A stretch of DNA of 64,000 bases, taken from the NCBI GenBank assembly GCA_033762815.1, contig JANRLF010000010.1, forward strand, positions 1 through 64,000, written 5' to 3'. This document shows, one piece after another, positions 55,334 through 63,274 of the stretch. Origin of the DNA: JANRLF01 sp033762815 (lineage in GTDB: Bacteria; Bacteroidota; Bacteroidia; Chitinophagales; CAIOSU01). A model generated the notes under the pieces. It was not told the origin of the DNA. It saw only the letters and a list, made by a program, of their open reading frames with translations, and searched no databases. Position numbers and translations under genes: made by a program. Position 1 is the first letter of the stretch. Each line of letters starts with the position of its first letter.

Positions 55334-56164
55334 ATGAAATATTTGCTCTTGCTGCTTGCCTGTCTTCCTTTTGCTAATGTAATAGCACAGAATAAGACCG
55401 ACCACCCAAAGGTGATGATTATTCCATTTGACCCGGACATGTACTTCAACGATTCGGATGAAATGCTTGCCAAATACAACCAAAAGAACATTAAGGAAAT
55501 ACGCACCATGTTCCGAATGGGTTTCAATGCCAACCTAAGTGCCAAAATCCTATCGGAGTATGAAACAAAATCTATGCTGACTGATACTACTAAAGATGTA
55601 GCCAAAGACCTTTACGCGATTTACAAAAGCATCAGCTATTTTCAAGACAAGAGTATGCCTCAGCAGCAAAGTATTGAGCAAGGCCAAACGGTAAATAAAT
55701 CACTATTTAAGAAAAAGCCCAGTGGTAATGACCAAACCAAATCAAAACTGACAGAGACCGATAAAGATGGTCTTCATACTTATATGAACGTTAAGATTCA
55801 TGATGTAAAGATGTTGGAATACCTCAAGCAAAAATATGGAACAGAGTTGTTTGTATTTGTCAATCAGTTCAATTTAGTGACTAACTACGAACATTGCCTA
55901 GATCGGGCCACGAATACTTTTGAGCGGGAAATAGGTATCCATTACTCCATTTTCGACTATACCGGCAAACAACTGGCAGGAGATGTGGCCATTATAAAAT
56001 TCCCGTCCAACACCAATGATATGGCAGTTATCATCAAAGAAACCTTCCCTCCCATTGCCGACCACTTGACCAAAGATTTACCAGGCCATATCAAGTCCAG
56101 TAATGGTAATTCCAACAACCATGAAGTAAAGTATCAAAGCCAGCCGGCAAAAAAGGAAGAATAA
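55334..56164 (+). CDS. Exported protein of unknown function
   Basis: This 276-aa protein has a signal peptide (MKYLLLLLACLPFANVIAQN). The mature part contains KVMIIPFDPDMYFNDSDEML near the N-terminus, a central Lys/Gln-rich segment, and KYGTELFVFVNQFNLVTNYE, with a Lys-rich C-terminus. I recognise no family. It lies 11 bases after rseP in the same direction and is probably co-transcribed. Confidence 0.7.
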   Translation: MKYLLLLLACLPFANVIAQNKTDHPKVMIIPFDPDMYFNDSDEMLAKYNQKNIKEIRTMFRMGFNANLSAKILSEYETKSMLTDTTKDVAKDLYAIYKSISYFQDKSMPQQQSIEQGQTVNKSLFKKKPSGNDQTKSKLTETDKDGLHTYMNVKIHDVKMLEYLKQKYGTELFVFVNQFNLVTNYEHCLDRATNTFEREIGIHYSIFDYTGKQLAGDVAIIKFPSNTNDMAVIIKETFPPIADHLTKDLPGHIKSSNGNSNNHEVKYQSQPAKKEE

Positions 56165-56177
56165 ATTCTTTCAACTT

Positions 56178-56208
56178 TTTGGCTACGCTTGATTTTTTTA
56201 TACCTTTG
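56178..56208 (+). promoter_or_regulatory. Promoter of the tRNA-Leu locus (TTTG-N19-TACCTTTG)
   Basis: TTTG at 56178-56181 is followed after 19 bases by TACCTTTG at 56201-56208, the full Bacteroidota -33/-7 pattern. It is 14 bases upstream of the first, chimeric tRNA copy. Confidence 0.7.
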
Positions 56209-56222
56209 CAGTCCCATTAAAT

Positions 56223-56277
56223 GCCCAGATGGCGGAATTGGTAGACGCGTCCCGTCTCAGACGGGATGGGTTCAACC
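56223..56277 (+). pseudogene. Chimeric 5' part of tRNA-Leu with palindromic anticodon arm
   Basis: Bases 56223-56249 are identical to the 5' 27 nt of the intact tRNA-Leu at 56326. The 17 anticodon-arm bases are then replaced by the inverted repeat TCCCGTCTCAGACGGGA (56250-56266). TGGGTTCAACC follows, and the 3' half is missing. The loop has no U33, so it cannot be a functional tRNA. A 32-bp direct repeat (56218-56249 and 56321-56352) separates it from the intact copy. Confidence 0.85.
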
Positions 56278-56325
56278 AATAATGGACATGAGTAGTTTAG
56301 TTCTTCAATTTATTTGGCAATAAAT

Positions 56326-56410
56326 GCCCAGATGGCGGAATTGGTAGACGCGCTGGTCTCAAACACCAGTGGGCTCAACCCCCGTGCCGGTTCGACTCCG
56401 GCTCTGGGTA
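56326..56410 (+). tRNA. tRNA-Leu (CAA)
   Basis: An 85-nt class II tRNA: acceptor GCCCAGA/TCTGGGT plus A, D arm with GGCGGAATTGGTAGACGC, anticodon arm CTGGT-CTCAAAC-ACCAG giving anticodon CAA, a long variable arm, and T arm GCCGG-TTCGACT-CCGGC. CCA is not encoded. It is the only complete copy at this locus. Confidence 0.93.
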
Positions 56411-56830
56411 CTTTGGAGGGCTGTCCTTTTTTGGGCAGCCCTTTTTTATTGCCTTCATTCCTTATCCAATTATATTGAAATCGGAAAACGCGTCCCGTCT
56501 CAGACGGGATGGGCTCAACCCCCGTGCCGGTTCGACTCCGGCTCTGGGTACTTTGGAGGGCTGTCCTTTTTTGGGCGGCCCTTTTTTATTGCCTTCATTC
56601 CTTATCCAATTATTTTGAAATCGGAAGGCGCGTCCCGTCTCAGACGGGATGGGCTCACCCCCCCGTGCCGGTTCGACTCCGGCTCTGGGTACTTTGGAGG
56701 GCTGTCCTTTTTTGGGCGGCCCTTTTTATTGCCTTCATTCCTTATCCAATTATTTTGAAATCGGAAGACACGTCCCGTCTCAGACGGGATGGGCTCAACC
56801 CCCGTGCCGGTTCGACTCCGGCTCTGGGTA
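56411..56830 (+). repeat. Three tandem ~140-bp units each ending in a tRNA-Leu 3' half
   Basis: Units run 56411-56550, 56551-56691 and 56692-56830. Each contains, in order: CTTTGGAGGGCTGTCC with a terminator-like hairpin (AGGGCTG..GGGC(A/G)GCCC) and T tract; a segment reading FYCLHSLSNYFEIG in one frame, like the N-terminus of a GIY-YIG protein; the palindrome TCCCGTCTCAGACGGGA; and the variable arm, T arm and acceptor 3' strand of tRNA-Leu ending CTCTGGGTA. The units differ by a few bases. The open frames across them are by-products of the repeats. Confidence 0.88.
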
Positions 56831-56838
56831 CTTAAGTA

Positions 56839-56870
56839 GGCCTTGCTTTGTACAAAGCAAGGCCTTTTTT
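56839..56870 (+). terminator. Perfect 26-bp palindromic terminator closing the tRNA-Leu locus
   Basis: Bases 56839-56864 are a perfect inverted repeat with 13-base arms (GGCCTTGCTTTGT and its complement), followed by TTTTTT. It is probably the original terminator of the tRNA-Leu transcript. Confidence 0.9.
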
Positions 56871-56875
56871 GTTCT

Positions 56876-56883
56876 TATATTTG
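56876..56883 (+). promoter_or_regulatory. -7 box TATATTTG directly before the DUF1569 gene
   Basis: TATATTTG ends 4 bases before the ATG at 56888. Transcription would start at or next to the start codon, giving a leaderless mRNA. Confidence 0.5.
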
Positions 56884-56887
56884 CAGT

Positions 56888-57352
56888 ATGCAAAATCAGC
56901 TTCCCAATATTTTTGACCTACATGTTACCGAGGCATTGCTTGAGCGGGTTAACGGCTTGCAGCCCGACACACAGCCCTTGTGGGGTAAAATGGACGTGGC
57001 TCAAATGCTGGCGCATTGCTGCGTTACGTACGAAATGATTTATGATGCAATACATCCCAAGCCCAACCTACTGATGCGTTTTATACTGAAAACTTTGGTT
57101 AAGCCTAAGGTGGTGAGCGAAAAACCGTATACTCATAGCATGAATACGGCCCCAGCTTTTCTGATTACTAATACTCGGGATTTTGAAACAGAAAAGGCCA
57201 GGTTAATAACTTATATCAGAAAAACCCAGTCACTCGGTGCAGAAGCTTTCGATGGTAGGGAATCCTTGTCATTTGGAGTACTGACCAAGCAAGAATGGAG
57301 CAATATGCTGTATAAGCATTTAAATCATCACCTTTCCCAATTTGGGGTATAA
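56888..57352 (+). CDS. DUF1569 (DinB-like) protein
   Basis: This 154-aa protein, counted from the ATG at 56888, has the DUF1569 pattern: LWGKMDVAQMLAHCCVTYEM with a conserved His, and a C-terminal WSNMLYKHLNHHLSQFG with the HxxHHxxxF metal-ligand set of the DinB/YfiT four-helix fold. Fifteen extra residues upstream are encoded by the terminator and are not part of the gene. The function is unknown. It precedes a methyltransferase gene by 3 bases. Confidence 0.88.
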   Translation: MQNQLPNIFDLHVTEALLERVNGLQPDTQPLWGKMDVAQMLAHCCVTYEMIYDAIHPKPNLLMRFILKTLVKPKVVSEKPYTHSMNTAPAFLITNTRDFETEKARLITYIRKTQSLGAEAFDGRESLSFGVLTKQEWSNMLYKHLNHHLSQFGV

Positions 57353-57355
57353 TAC

Positions 57356-58084
57356 ATGCTCCTATCAACCAACAAGGACCCTATGGGCCAAGCCATGCTC
57401 GATTATATGGCAGGGAACAAAGATGGGGAGATATTGGTACATTGCGATGTTGCAGACGATGATGTGATTCCTGTTAAATTATTGTTCAGAAAGGAAGCCG
57501 ATATGAGCCTTTTGGAGAGGAAAGCATTATCCGAATGCAGGGGCAAAATACTTGACATAGGAGCGGGTTCAGGCTGTCACTCCTTGCAATTGGTAGGAAA
57601 AGGCCTGGACGTCCATGCTATCGATATCTCTCCTGGGGCAGTGGAAGTGATGCGTCAACAGGGCTTGAAACAGGTACGACAAGCCAATATCTTCGATGTG
57701 GACAATGAACAGTATGATACCTTGTTATTGATGATGAACGGGGTAGGCTTGGTGGCGACTCTTAGGGGCTTTGAGAAATTCTTAAAGCATGCCAAGCGAT
57801 TACTGAAACCTGATGGGCAAATATTGTTCGACACCTCCGATATCGAATATCTTTACTTGGAAGCTGACGGTTCAAAAATGGTCGATTTGGCCAATGTTTA
57901 TTATGGACAGGTGACCTACCAAATGGAATATAAGGACATAAAAGGGCCAAAATTTGGCTGGTTATACCTCGACTACATTACCTTGACCGATTATTGTTTC
58001 AAGCACGGCTACGATGTTCAGGTAGTGTACGATGACGATAGGTTCAACTATTTGGTACGGCTTACCCTTGCAAAACCGCTTTAA
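57356..58084 (+). CDS. Class I SAM-dependent methyltransferase
   Basis: This 242-aa protein has motif I ILDIGAGSGCHSLQLVGKGL, motif II VHAIDISPGAVEVMRQQG, and a motif IV region YDTLLLMMNGVGLVATLRGF. It is probably a small-molecule methyltransferase; the substrate is unknown. It is co-directional with and 3 bases from the DUF1569 gene, and its 3' end overlaps the convergent DUF4105 gene by 23 bases. Confidence 0.88.
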   Translation: MLLSTNKDPMGQAMLDYMAGNKDGEILVHCDVADDDVIPVKLLFRKEADMSLLERKALSECRGKILDIGAGSGCHSLQLVGKGLDVHAIDISPGAVEVMRQQGLKQVRQANIFDVDNEQYDTLLLMMNGVGLVATLRGFEKFLKHAKRLLKPDGQILFDTSDIEYLYLEADGSKMVDLANVYYGQVTYQMEYKDIKGPKFGWLYLDYITLTDYCFKHGYDVQVVYDDDRFNYLVRLTLAKPL

Positions 58085-59252
58085 CCGCCTTGTTTTCATA
58101 ATACCAAACATTGGCGCACCGAAGCAATAAAGCCAAAATAATTGGAACTACCGCATAATGTAAGTCTTGGGGCAATATCCACCAAAACGCAAGCAGTACC
58201 AATAAAATGATTCCACTGATTAGGAAGTAATATTTTAACCATTTTCTTACACGCTTAAATGGAAGCAAGAATGCCGCTATCAAGTGGAATGGTAAAGCCC
58301 ATAAAAGATTATAGTTCCCACTTGATTCATGGTTGGTAAAGAAGGAAATCAATGCCATAATCAGGCCTAGTAAACCAATAACTGAAAAGAACATGGAGTC
58401 GAACCAAAAGCCTGGTTTCCCCTTTATGACGTTGAATATCGTAATGAGCAAAACGATTAGGAAAATACCCCAGCATACCGTTAAAGGGCTGAAAACATCT
58501 TTTGGTAAAGGAGGTTCTGCTTGAGCCACATACACCTTGTTAGTAGTTGCTACCAAAGGTTTTGTTCCTGAACTATCCGAAATAGTAGCTAAAGCCACCG
58601 CTTTCATCAATTCTTCAGGAATAAAGAGATACTCATGGTCTGTTGCTGGTCTATCTATCACATGGCTTAATGCGAGGTCAATACCAAAATCGCCCCAGGA
58701 GTTTTCTTCCGTACATTCATCCACCAATTGACGGATTGTCATGCGCTTTTTAATAAAGGAATAATCGTAATGTAGTTTATTACCAAGCGCAGCTTCAATT
58801 ACGTCTCTTGGCTTCGTGGAGCAGTTGTTAAAAAAGTAATGGTATGTGTATTCTCTTTTGGAAGGTTGCGAATTGTCTTCCAAATAATCATAGATACTTT
58901 GTTTTTTTTCCACGGTAAGGTTTAGCACTTGCTCAGTCACACTGCGGTTTTCCCCAATGTACGAGCTGGCAAAACGGGGATAGCTGTATACGCCCAGCAT
59001 ATAAATCAAATTACCTTTAGCGAAATTGGTGTAGAAATCAGGCCTATCAAAATCAAAAATGCCATAGTTATATGCCTTGTCGAAGCCTCTAACGGGATCA
59101 TATATGCGAATGGCCGTATGACCAAAAGCTTCATAGAATTCCTTGCCCGGTTGGCATGTAATAAGGCTTACCTGCGCATCAGGAGATAACCTTGAGCCAT
59201 GGCTAGCCAAGCAGCATAACAGTAAGGCAATAATAGTGGGAATAATTTTCAT
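58062..59252 (-). CDS. DUF4105 (Lnb N-terminal periplasmic domain-like) membrane protein
   Basis: This 396-aa protein has a signal peptide and a DUF4105 domain: GKEFYEAFGHTAIRIYDPVR (conserved His), then YTYHYFFNNCSTKPRDVIEA (conserved Cys). This is the papain-like pair of the Lnb family, whose members transfer acyl groups on lipoproteins in some bacteria. About four to five helices follow in the C-terminal 150 residues. Lnb-type activity is possible but unproven here. Confidence 0.85.
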   Translation of the reverse strand: MKIIPTIIALLLCCLASHGSRLSPDAQVSLITCQPGKEFYEAFGHTAIRIYDPVRGFDKAYNYGIFDFDRPDFYTNFAKGNLIYMLGVYSYPRFASSYIGENRSVTEQVLNLTVEKKQSIYDYLEDNSQPSKREYTYHYFFNNCSTKPRDVIEAALGNKLHYDYSFIKKRMTIRQLVDECTEENSWGDFGIDLALSHVIDRPATDHEYLFIPEELMKAVALATISDSSGTKPLVATTNKVYVAQAEPPLPKDVFSPLTVCWGIFLIVLLITIFNVIKGKPGFWFDSMFFSVIGLLGLIMALISFFTNHESSGNYNLLWALPFHLIAAFLLPFKRVRKWLKYYFLISGIILLVLLAFWWILPQDLHYAVVPIILALLLRCANVWYYENKAVKAVLQG

Positions 59253-59283
59253 AGGCTTTTATGGCCTTCGAAATTAGATTCTT

Positions 59284-59311
59284 TTTGTAGAATATCTATC
59301 AATTAATTTTG
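59284..59311 (+). promoter_or_regulatory. Promoter upstream of the SpoU methyltransferase (TTTG..TAATTTTG)
   Basis: TTTG at 59284-59287 and TAATTTTG at 59304-59311 are separated by 16 bases, slightly short of the usual spacing. The -7 box ends 9 bases before the ATG at 59321. Confidence 0.5.
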
Positions 59312-59320
59312 CACACTACT

Positions 59321-59860
59321 ATGTCTTCAAAAACACCTAACGAAGCACTTGGCCGGCTGGATAGGCAGGCATTCCTACAAGCAGGTAAATTGCCCCTGAT
59401 TGTGGTGCTTGATAATATTAGAAGCCTTAACAACATAGGTTCCGTTTTTCGCACGGCCGATGCCTTCCGATTGCAGGCCATTTATTTATGCGGTATCACC
59501 GCCACCCCGCCCCACCGTGAAATAGCACGCACTGCTTTGGGGGCTACGGAAACAATAACATGGCAGTATTTCGCGACTACGATTGAAGCCCTAAATAAGT
59601 TAAAACAAGAAAATTGGCACATAGCGGCCATTGAACAAGCCCAAAACAAAGTTTGGTTGCAGGATTTTGTGTGGCCTGAGGAACAAAGCCTGGCCATTGT
59701 TTTTGGGAATGAGGTAATGGGGATTGATGAAGAAGTGATAAACGCTTCCGATTCGGTAATAGAAATTCCACAATTCGGCACTAAGCATTCATTCAATATT
59801 GCGGTTAGTGCCGGAATTGTAATTTGGGAACTTTGGAAAAAATCAGGTTATCAACTATAA
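59321..59860 (+). CDS. SpoU/TrmH-family RNA 2'-O-methyltransferase
   Basis: This 179-aa protein has the three SPOUT motifs: LDNIRSLNNIGSVFRTADAF (motif 1, Asn and Arg), LAIVFGNEVMGIDEEVI (motif 2), and IEIPQFGTKHSFNIAVSAGI (motif 3). These form the knotted SAM site. It probably methylates tRNA or rRNA; the exact site is unknown. The ATG at 59321 is preferred over a TTG 12 bases earlier. Confidence 0.93.
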   Translation: MSSKTPNEALGRLDRQAFLQAGKLPLIVVLDNIRSLNNIGSVFRTADAFRLQAIYLCGITATPPHREIARTALGATETITWQYFATTIEALNKLKQENWHIAAIEQAQNKVWLQDFVWPEEQSLAIVFGNEVMGIDEEVINASDSVIEIPQFGTKHSFNIAVSAGIVIWELWKKSGYQL

Positions 59861-59861
59861 C

Positions 59862-60632
59862 CTAGTTCTGTGCCATGAAGGCATGATAACGGGCTTTGAT
59901 GGTCAGTCCTATCTCATAATCGGTTGCGTATAGCACATAGGTGTCGCTTAATTTGCAATAGCGCATAAATGCTTCTAACATTTCATCGGAAATACCGGTC
60001 ACCCTTTTCACTACTTTAGGATTGAACTTAAGAGCTACCAACTCTTGCTTTTTTTGGTTTTCTTCCCATTCGGCAATAATGGTTTTCTGCCGGCGGATGG
60101 AGGCGGCATAAGGATCGCTACCAAATGTAAATGTAGTACCCGCGGGTTGTACACCGCCCGTTTGTGGCGCCCGGTTTGGCGGGTCAAGCGGAACAGGTGC
60201 CTGAAAAGGGTCTTTAGGCAGGTTAAGTGCTATAGGGTCAGGGGGCAGTTGAAGGTTGAGTATAGCATCCTTTAAATTCTTCGGCAGTGGGTTAATAGAA
60301 ACAGATGGCAATTGATAATTGGCTTGCCTTAAATAAATAATTAGCGGCTTGCCATAATTGTAAATTTTTTCATCAACTACCAAAAAACGGGTTTCGAAGT
60401 TGGTTGCGGAAAATTTGATGGTATCGCCCAGAAAAACATATACGCTGAACAGGCCATTGCTATTAGACATGGAGCCGATTCGGTTACGGATATTGATAAC
60501 ATTAATATTGGCTAAAGGGGTACTGTCGCTTACGTTATAAATGTTGCCCCTTATCTCTTTGAAGACAGGTGATTGCCCGTAAACGGTGGTGGCCAATATG
60601 CCAATTAGAAGCGTGAAAAATAATGGGCGCAT
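59862..60632 (-). CDS. Exported protein with CarboxypepD-reg-like domain
   Basis: This 256-aa protein, counted from the ATG at 60632, has a signal peptide (MRPLFFTLLIGILATTVYGQ). A CarboxypepD_reg-like beta-sandwich follows (about 25-110): IRGNIYNVSDSTPLANINVI, SMSNSNGLFSVYVFLGDTIK. A Pro-rich segment (PDPIALNLPKDPFQAPVPLD) then leads to a charged helical tail. It probably acts in the periplasm or at the outer membrane; the function is unknown. It converges closely on the SpoU gene. Confidence 0.8.
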   Translation of the reverse strand: MRPLFFTLLIGILATTVYGQSPVFKEIRGNIYNVSDSTPLANINVINIRNRIGSMSNSNGLFSVYVFLGDTIKFSATNFETRFLVVDEKIYNYGKPLIIYLRQANYQLPSVSINPLPKNLKDAILNLQLPPDPIALNLPKDPFQAPVPLDPPNRAPQTGGVQPAGTTFTFGSDPYAASIRRQKTIIAEWEENQKKQELVALKFNPKVVKRVTGISDEMLEAFMRYCKLSDTYVLYATDYEIGLTIKARYHAFMAQN

Positions 60633-60746
60633 GCCAAAACAAAATAAGAAACGTGCCAAGCACATATTTGTTGTGTGATAAAGATACGCAAATGTTTTAC
60701 AAGCCAAACAAAAGAGGGTTTTCGCAATATTTTTTATATTTACCGC

Positions 60747-61649
60747 ATGTGGAAAAAATTATTTCTAATATTGGTTGTAGCAACTAGTTTTTCACTGCAT
60801 GCCCAGGTAGCCAATGCAGGATTCGAAAACTGGGACTCCACCGCCAATTATGAAGAGCCTGTTGATTGGAATTCATCCAACCAAGTAACCGCTGGTATAC
60901 CTGGTGGCATTGCTATTGAAAAAAGTAATGATAGTCATTCTGGCAACTATGCTGCTTCTGTTAAGACAACTTTCCTAGGCATTTCAGCACAGCCATATTC
61001 AGGTATTTTGACCAATGGTACCATTAATCAGTTTGGCGATACCATTACTGGTGGAGAGCCTATCTCCTACTTACCTGACAGTATTGATTTTTATTTTAAA
61101 TATTCCCCTCAAAACGGGTCAGCTAATCAAGGTGTTTTCTTAACCTTGTTTTTCAGAAACACCAATGGCGATGGACAAAGGGATACCGTGGCGGTGGCAA
61201 GTAAGCTATTGTTTGCGACCAGCAACTACACGAAGGCACGAACCCAAGTGCTATTAGTAGATACGGTAAATATCCAAGTTGATTCTTTTTTGATTATGTT
61301 CTTTTCCGATTCCAATGCTGCTTTAAATGCTGGTGCAACCCTTTTAGTAGACGATATATCATTTGGCGATACTTTAATCCTTTCTGTAAAAGAAGCAGAT
61401 GCCATAAGCTTAACCTTGTATCCCAATCCTGTTAATGATTATTTTGTTATCCAATCAAACGATGGTCAACCTATTCATTCAGCTACGTTAATGACATTAG
61501 ATGGCAGAAAAGTAAAGTATCAGGAGCAAATAGAAGCCCCGGATAGAATGCGTATCAATACCGACAGGTTAGAAAAGGGCATATATGTAATACAGTTGGA
61601 GATGGAAGATGGCAGTTCGGTGCGTAAAATGGTGAATGTGGTACGATGA
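60747..61649 (+). CDS. T9SS-sorted secreted protein (carbohydrate-binding-like)
   Basis: This 300-aa protein, from the ATG at 60747, has a signal peptide (MWKKLFLILVVATSFSLHAQ), then VANAGFENWDSTANYEEPVD, an N-terminus common in PCMD/jellyroll surface proteins of Bacteroidota, and LLVDDISFGDTL at the jellyroll end. A T9SS type A sorting domain closes it (LYPNPVNDYFVI..LEKGIYVIQL). Binding to glycans is inferred from the fold pattern only. Confidence 0.82.
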   Translation: MWKKLFLILVVATSFSLHAQVANAGFENWDSTANYEEPVDWNSSNQVTAGIPGGIAIEKSNDSHSGNYAASVKTTFLGISAQPYSGILTNGTINQFGDTITGGEPISYLPDSIDFYFKYSPQNGSANQGVFLTLFFRNTNGDGQRDTVAVASKLLFATSNYTKARTQVLLVDTVNIQVDSFLIMFFSDSNAALNAGATLLVDDISFGDTLILSVKEADAISLTLYPNPVNDYFVIQSNDGQPIHSATLMTLDGRKVKYQEQIEAPDRMRINTDRLEKGIYVIQLEMEDGSSVRKMVNVVR

Positions 61650-62188
61650 GATTAGCTTTACCAATACTATTTGCTTTGCTAATTTTGGCGAGCTGTTCCG
61701 AGAAAAAAGGCAATAAGCAAACACCAGAAAAAAAGGATGAGCCAATTTATCTGGCTCCAATTCCATCGACTCCTACCCTATTGATTGACGATGTCGGTTA
61801 TGACAGTATGTCGGCCATTCAGTTGTTGGATTTATTAATTGCAAATATTGATAGCCATTGGGTAATGGTGGACAAAGCTCCATATGAATGGATTAAGCCT
61901 GATGATATCGATTCACTGGTTAAGTTAATTCGCTCCAAAGAACCTTGCGCCGGATTGATTCTTAAATCAAGCAATATATATCCGCCCAACAATGTACAAA
62001 GTACAGTTGGCGTAGAAGCAATGCTGATGATTGACAGTTATAGAAAAGGCTGGTATCCGGCATTCAACTCTACTCTTGATTATTCAAAAGAACTTACGCC
62101 TGATGCCGGCACAAAAAAACTGCTCATTTTGCCGCAACCTGCATTGGTAAGGGATATTGAGCAATGGTATAATAGCAATGCTTGGTAA
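61646..62188 (+). CDS. Lipoprotein of unknown function
   Basis: This 180-aa protein has a lipobox (LLILASC) and a Lys-rich start of the mature part. TPTLLIDDVGYDSMSAIQLL and KEPCAGLILKSSNIYPPNNV are its most distinctive blocks. I recognise no family. It overlaps the preceding T9SS gene by 4 bases and the following membrane protein gene by 11, so the three are co-translated. Confidence 0.7.
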   Translation: MRLALPILFALLILASCSEKKGNKQTPEKKDEPIYLAPIPSTPTLLIDDVGYDSMSAIQLLDLLIANIDSHWVMVDKAPYEWIKPDDIDSLVKLIRSKEPCAGLILKSSNIYPPNNVQSTVGVEAMLMIDSYRKGWYPAFNSTLDYSKELTPDAGTKKLLILPQPALVRDIEQWYNSNAW

Positions 62189-62651
62189 GTTTAGTTACCT
62201 AAGATTAAGGTTTGCCTTTGCTCTCATAAGCTTTTTAGGTGTAGTTGGTATTATTATTATTGCTTTGGTTGCCTGGTATAGAATTGAGCATGAACATGAT
62301 TTCGACAAAGCGTTTGCTGTGGCATTTTATTGGCAACCCTATATCAAGTATTTCTCCAACACAATATTCGTTTTCGGACTGATTAGTGCCTTGCTACTTC
62401 AATACCTACACGGAAAGTCCATTTTCTTTGTCTACAACTTTCTGCTTTATGCATTTATGAATAATCTCAATTATTTCTGGTTGGGCGGGCAGATACAACA
62501 ATTCAATGACGAACATTTCGGGGCACCTAATTTCGGTATTAGTGCGGTGCAAGGTATGGCGCATTTAGTCTGGCATCTATTCATAACTCTGTCTTTCGGT
62601 CTGGCCTGTTATGGCTTTTACCGCCTTCGTCTAGCGAGTGTAAAATCTTAA
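62178..62651 (+). CDS. 4-TM membrane protein of unknown function
   Basis: This 157-aa protein has four hydrophobic segments. MLGKFSYLRLRFAFALISFL starts the first, and a NNLNYFWLGGQIQQFNDEHF loop precedes the last. ATG at 62178 is preferred to a TTG at 62157. The function is unknown; it overlaps the lipoprotein gene. Confidence 0.65.
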   Translation: MLGKFSYLRLRFAFALISFLGVVGIIIIALVAWYRIEHEHDFDKAFAVAFYWQPYIKYFSNTIFVFGLISALLLQYLHGKSIFFVYNFLLYAFMNNLNYFWLGGQIQQFNDEHFGAPNFGISAVQGMAHLVWHLFITLSFGLACYGFYRLRLASVKS

Positions 62652-62657
62652 TCGCTT

Positions 62658-63149
62658 TTACTTTCCTTCTTCCCCGTTCAATATTCGGCAGATGTCCTTT
62701 TCCAAACTTTGTGCCGGTGACTCCACAATACGGCCCAGTTCCTTGCCCCGTTCATTGGTGATGATAAAGGTAGGTACTTTCACTATTTGGTATTTAGTAG
62801 CTTCTCCATTGCCATCATCTTTACTTCTATCGACAAATATCAGCTTGGTTTGCACTTCGGGTATTACCAAATTATCCAACACTTTGTAAAAGCGTGGCAC
62901 TTCCCTTCTGCTATCAGAACACCAAGTACCCATAAAGATGATAACACGCAGTTTATCATTTACTCGCTTCCTACATCGGTTAAGTGCCTTAACATTCAAC
63001 TTATAATGATCGTATTCGGGTACAAACCAACTACTGTAGGGAGGCTTTTGCAAAACTTCCAATTCCATTATGCCCTTGGGGATGGAATCTTGTGAAAAAA
63101 GGGAAAGGTCCAAAGCAAACAATGTGATGAATAATGCAACAATACGCAT
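62658..63149 (-). CDS. Exported thioredoxin-fold protein with CxxS motif
   Basis: This 163-aa protein, from the ATG at 63149, has a signal peptide (MRIVALFITLFALDLSLFSQ) and a thioredoxin-like domain: VIIFMGTWCSDSRREVPRFY (WCSDS instead of WCxxC) and VKVPTFIITNERGKELGRIV with the cis-Pro. The missing second Cys means it cannot form the usual active-site disulfide; such CxxS forms act as isomerase- or monothiol-type proteins, or non-catalytically. Confidence 0.82.
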   Translation of the reverse strand: MRIVALFITLFALDLSLFSQDSIPKGIMELEVLQKPPYSSWFVPEYDHYKLNVKALNRCRKRVNDKLRVIIFMGTWCSDSRREVPRFYKVLDNLVIPEVQTKLIFVDRSKDDGNGEATKYQIVKVPTFIITNERGKELGRIVESPAQSLEKDICRILNGEEGK

Positions 63150-63274
63150 TTTATGGATTTTAGCAATGCAACACAAAATACAATCCAAATTATTAATCAA
63201 AAGCAGAAAGCTATTTTTCTTCCCAAGGCAAAAAGTGTATTTTTACCCACTCACATCACCGAAAAAATAATTAT

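Noticed and set aside
56411..56830. CRISPR-like or satellite array at the tRNA-Leu locus
   Set aside because: The ~140-bp units have no unique spacers and are explained by tRNA 3' halves plus element remnants.
56369..57038. Open frames of 108-129 aa across the tRNA-Leu array (repeated VLWRAVLFWAALF-type peptides)
   Set aside because: They are by-products of the 140-bp DNA repeats and run through tRNA halves and terminators; only the short FYCLHSLSN-like segment may be a relic of a GIY-YIG gene.
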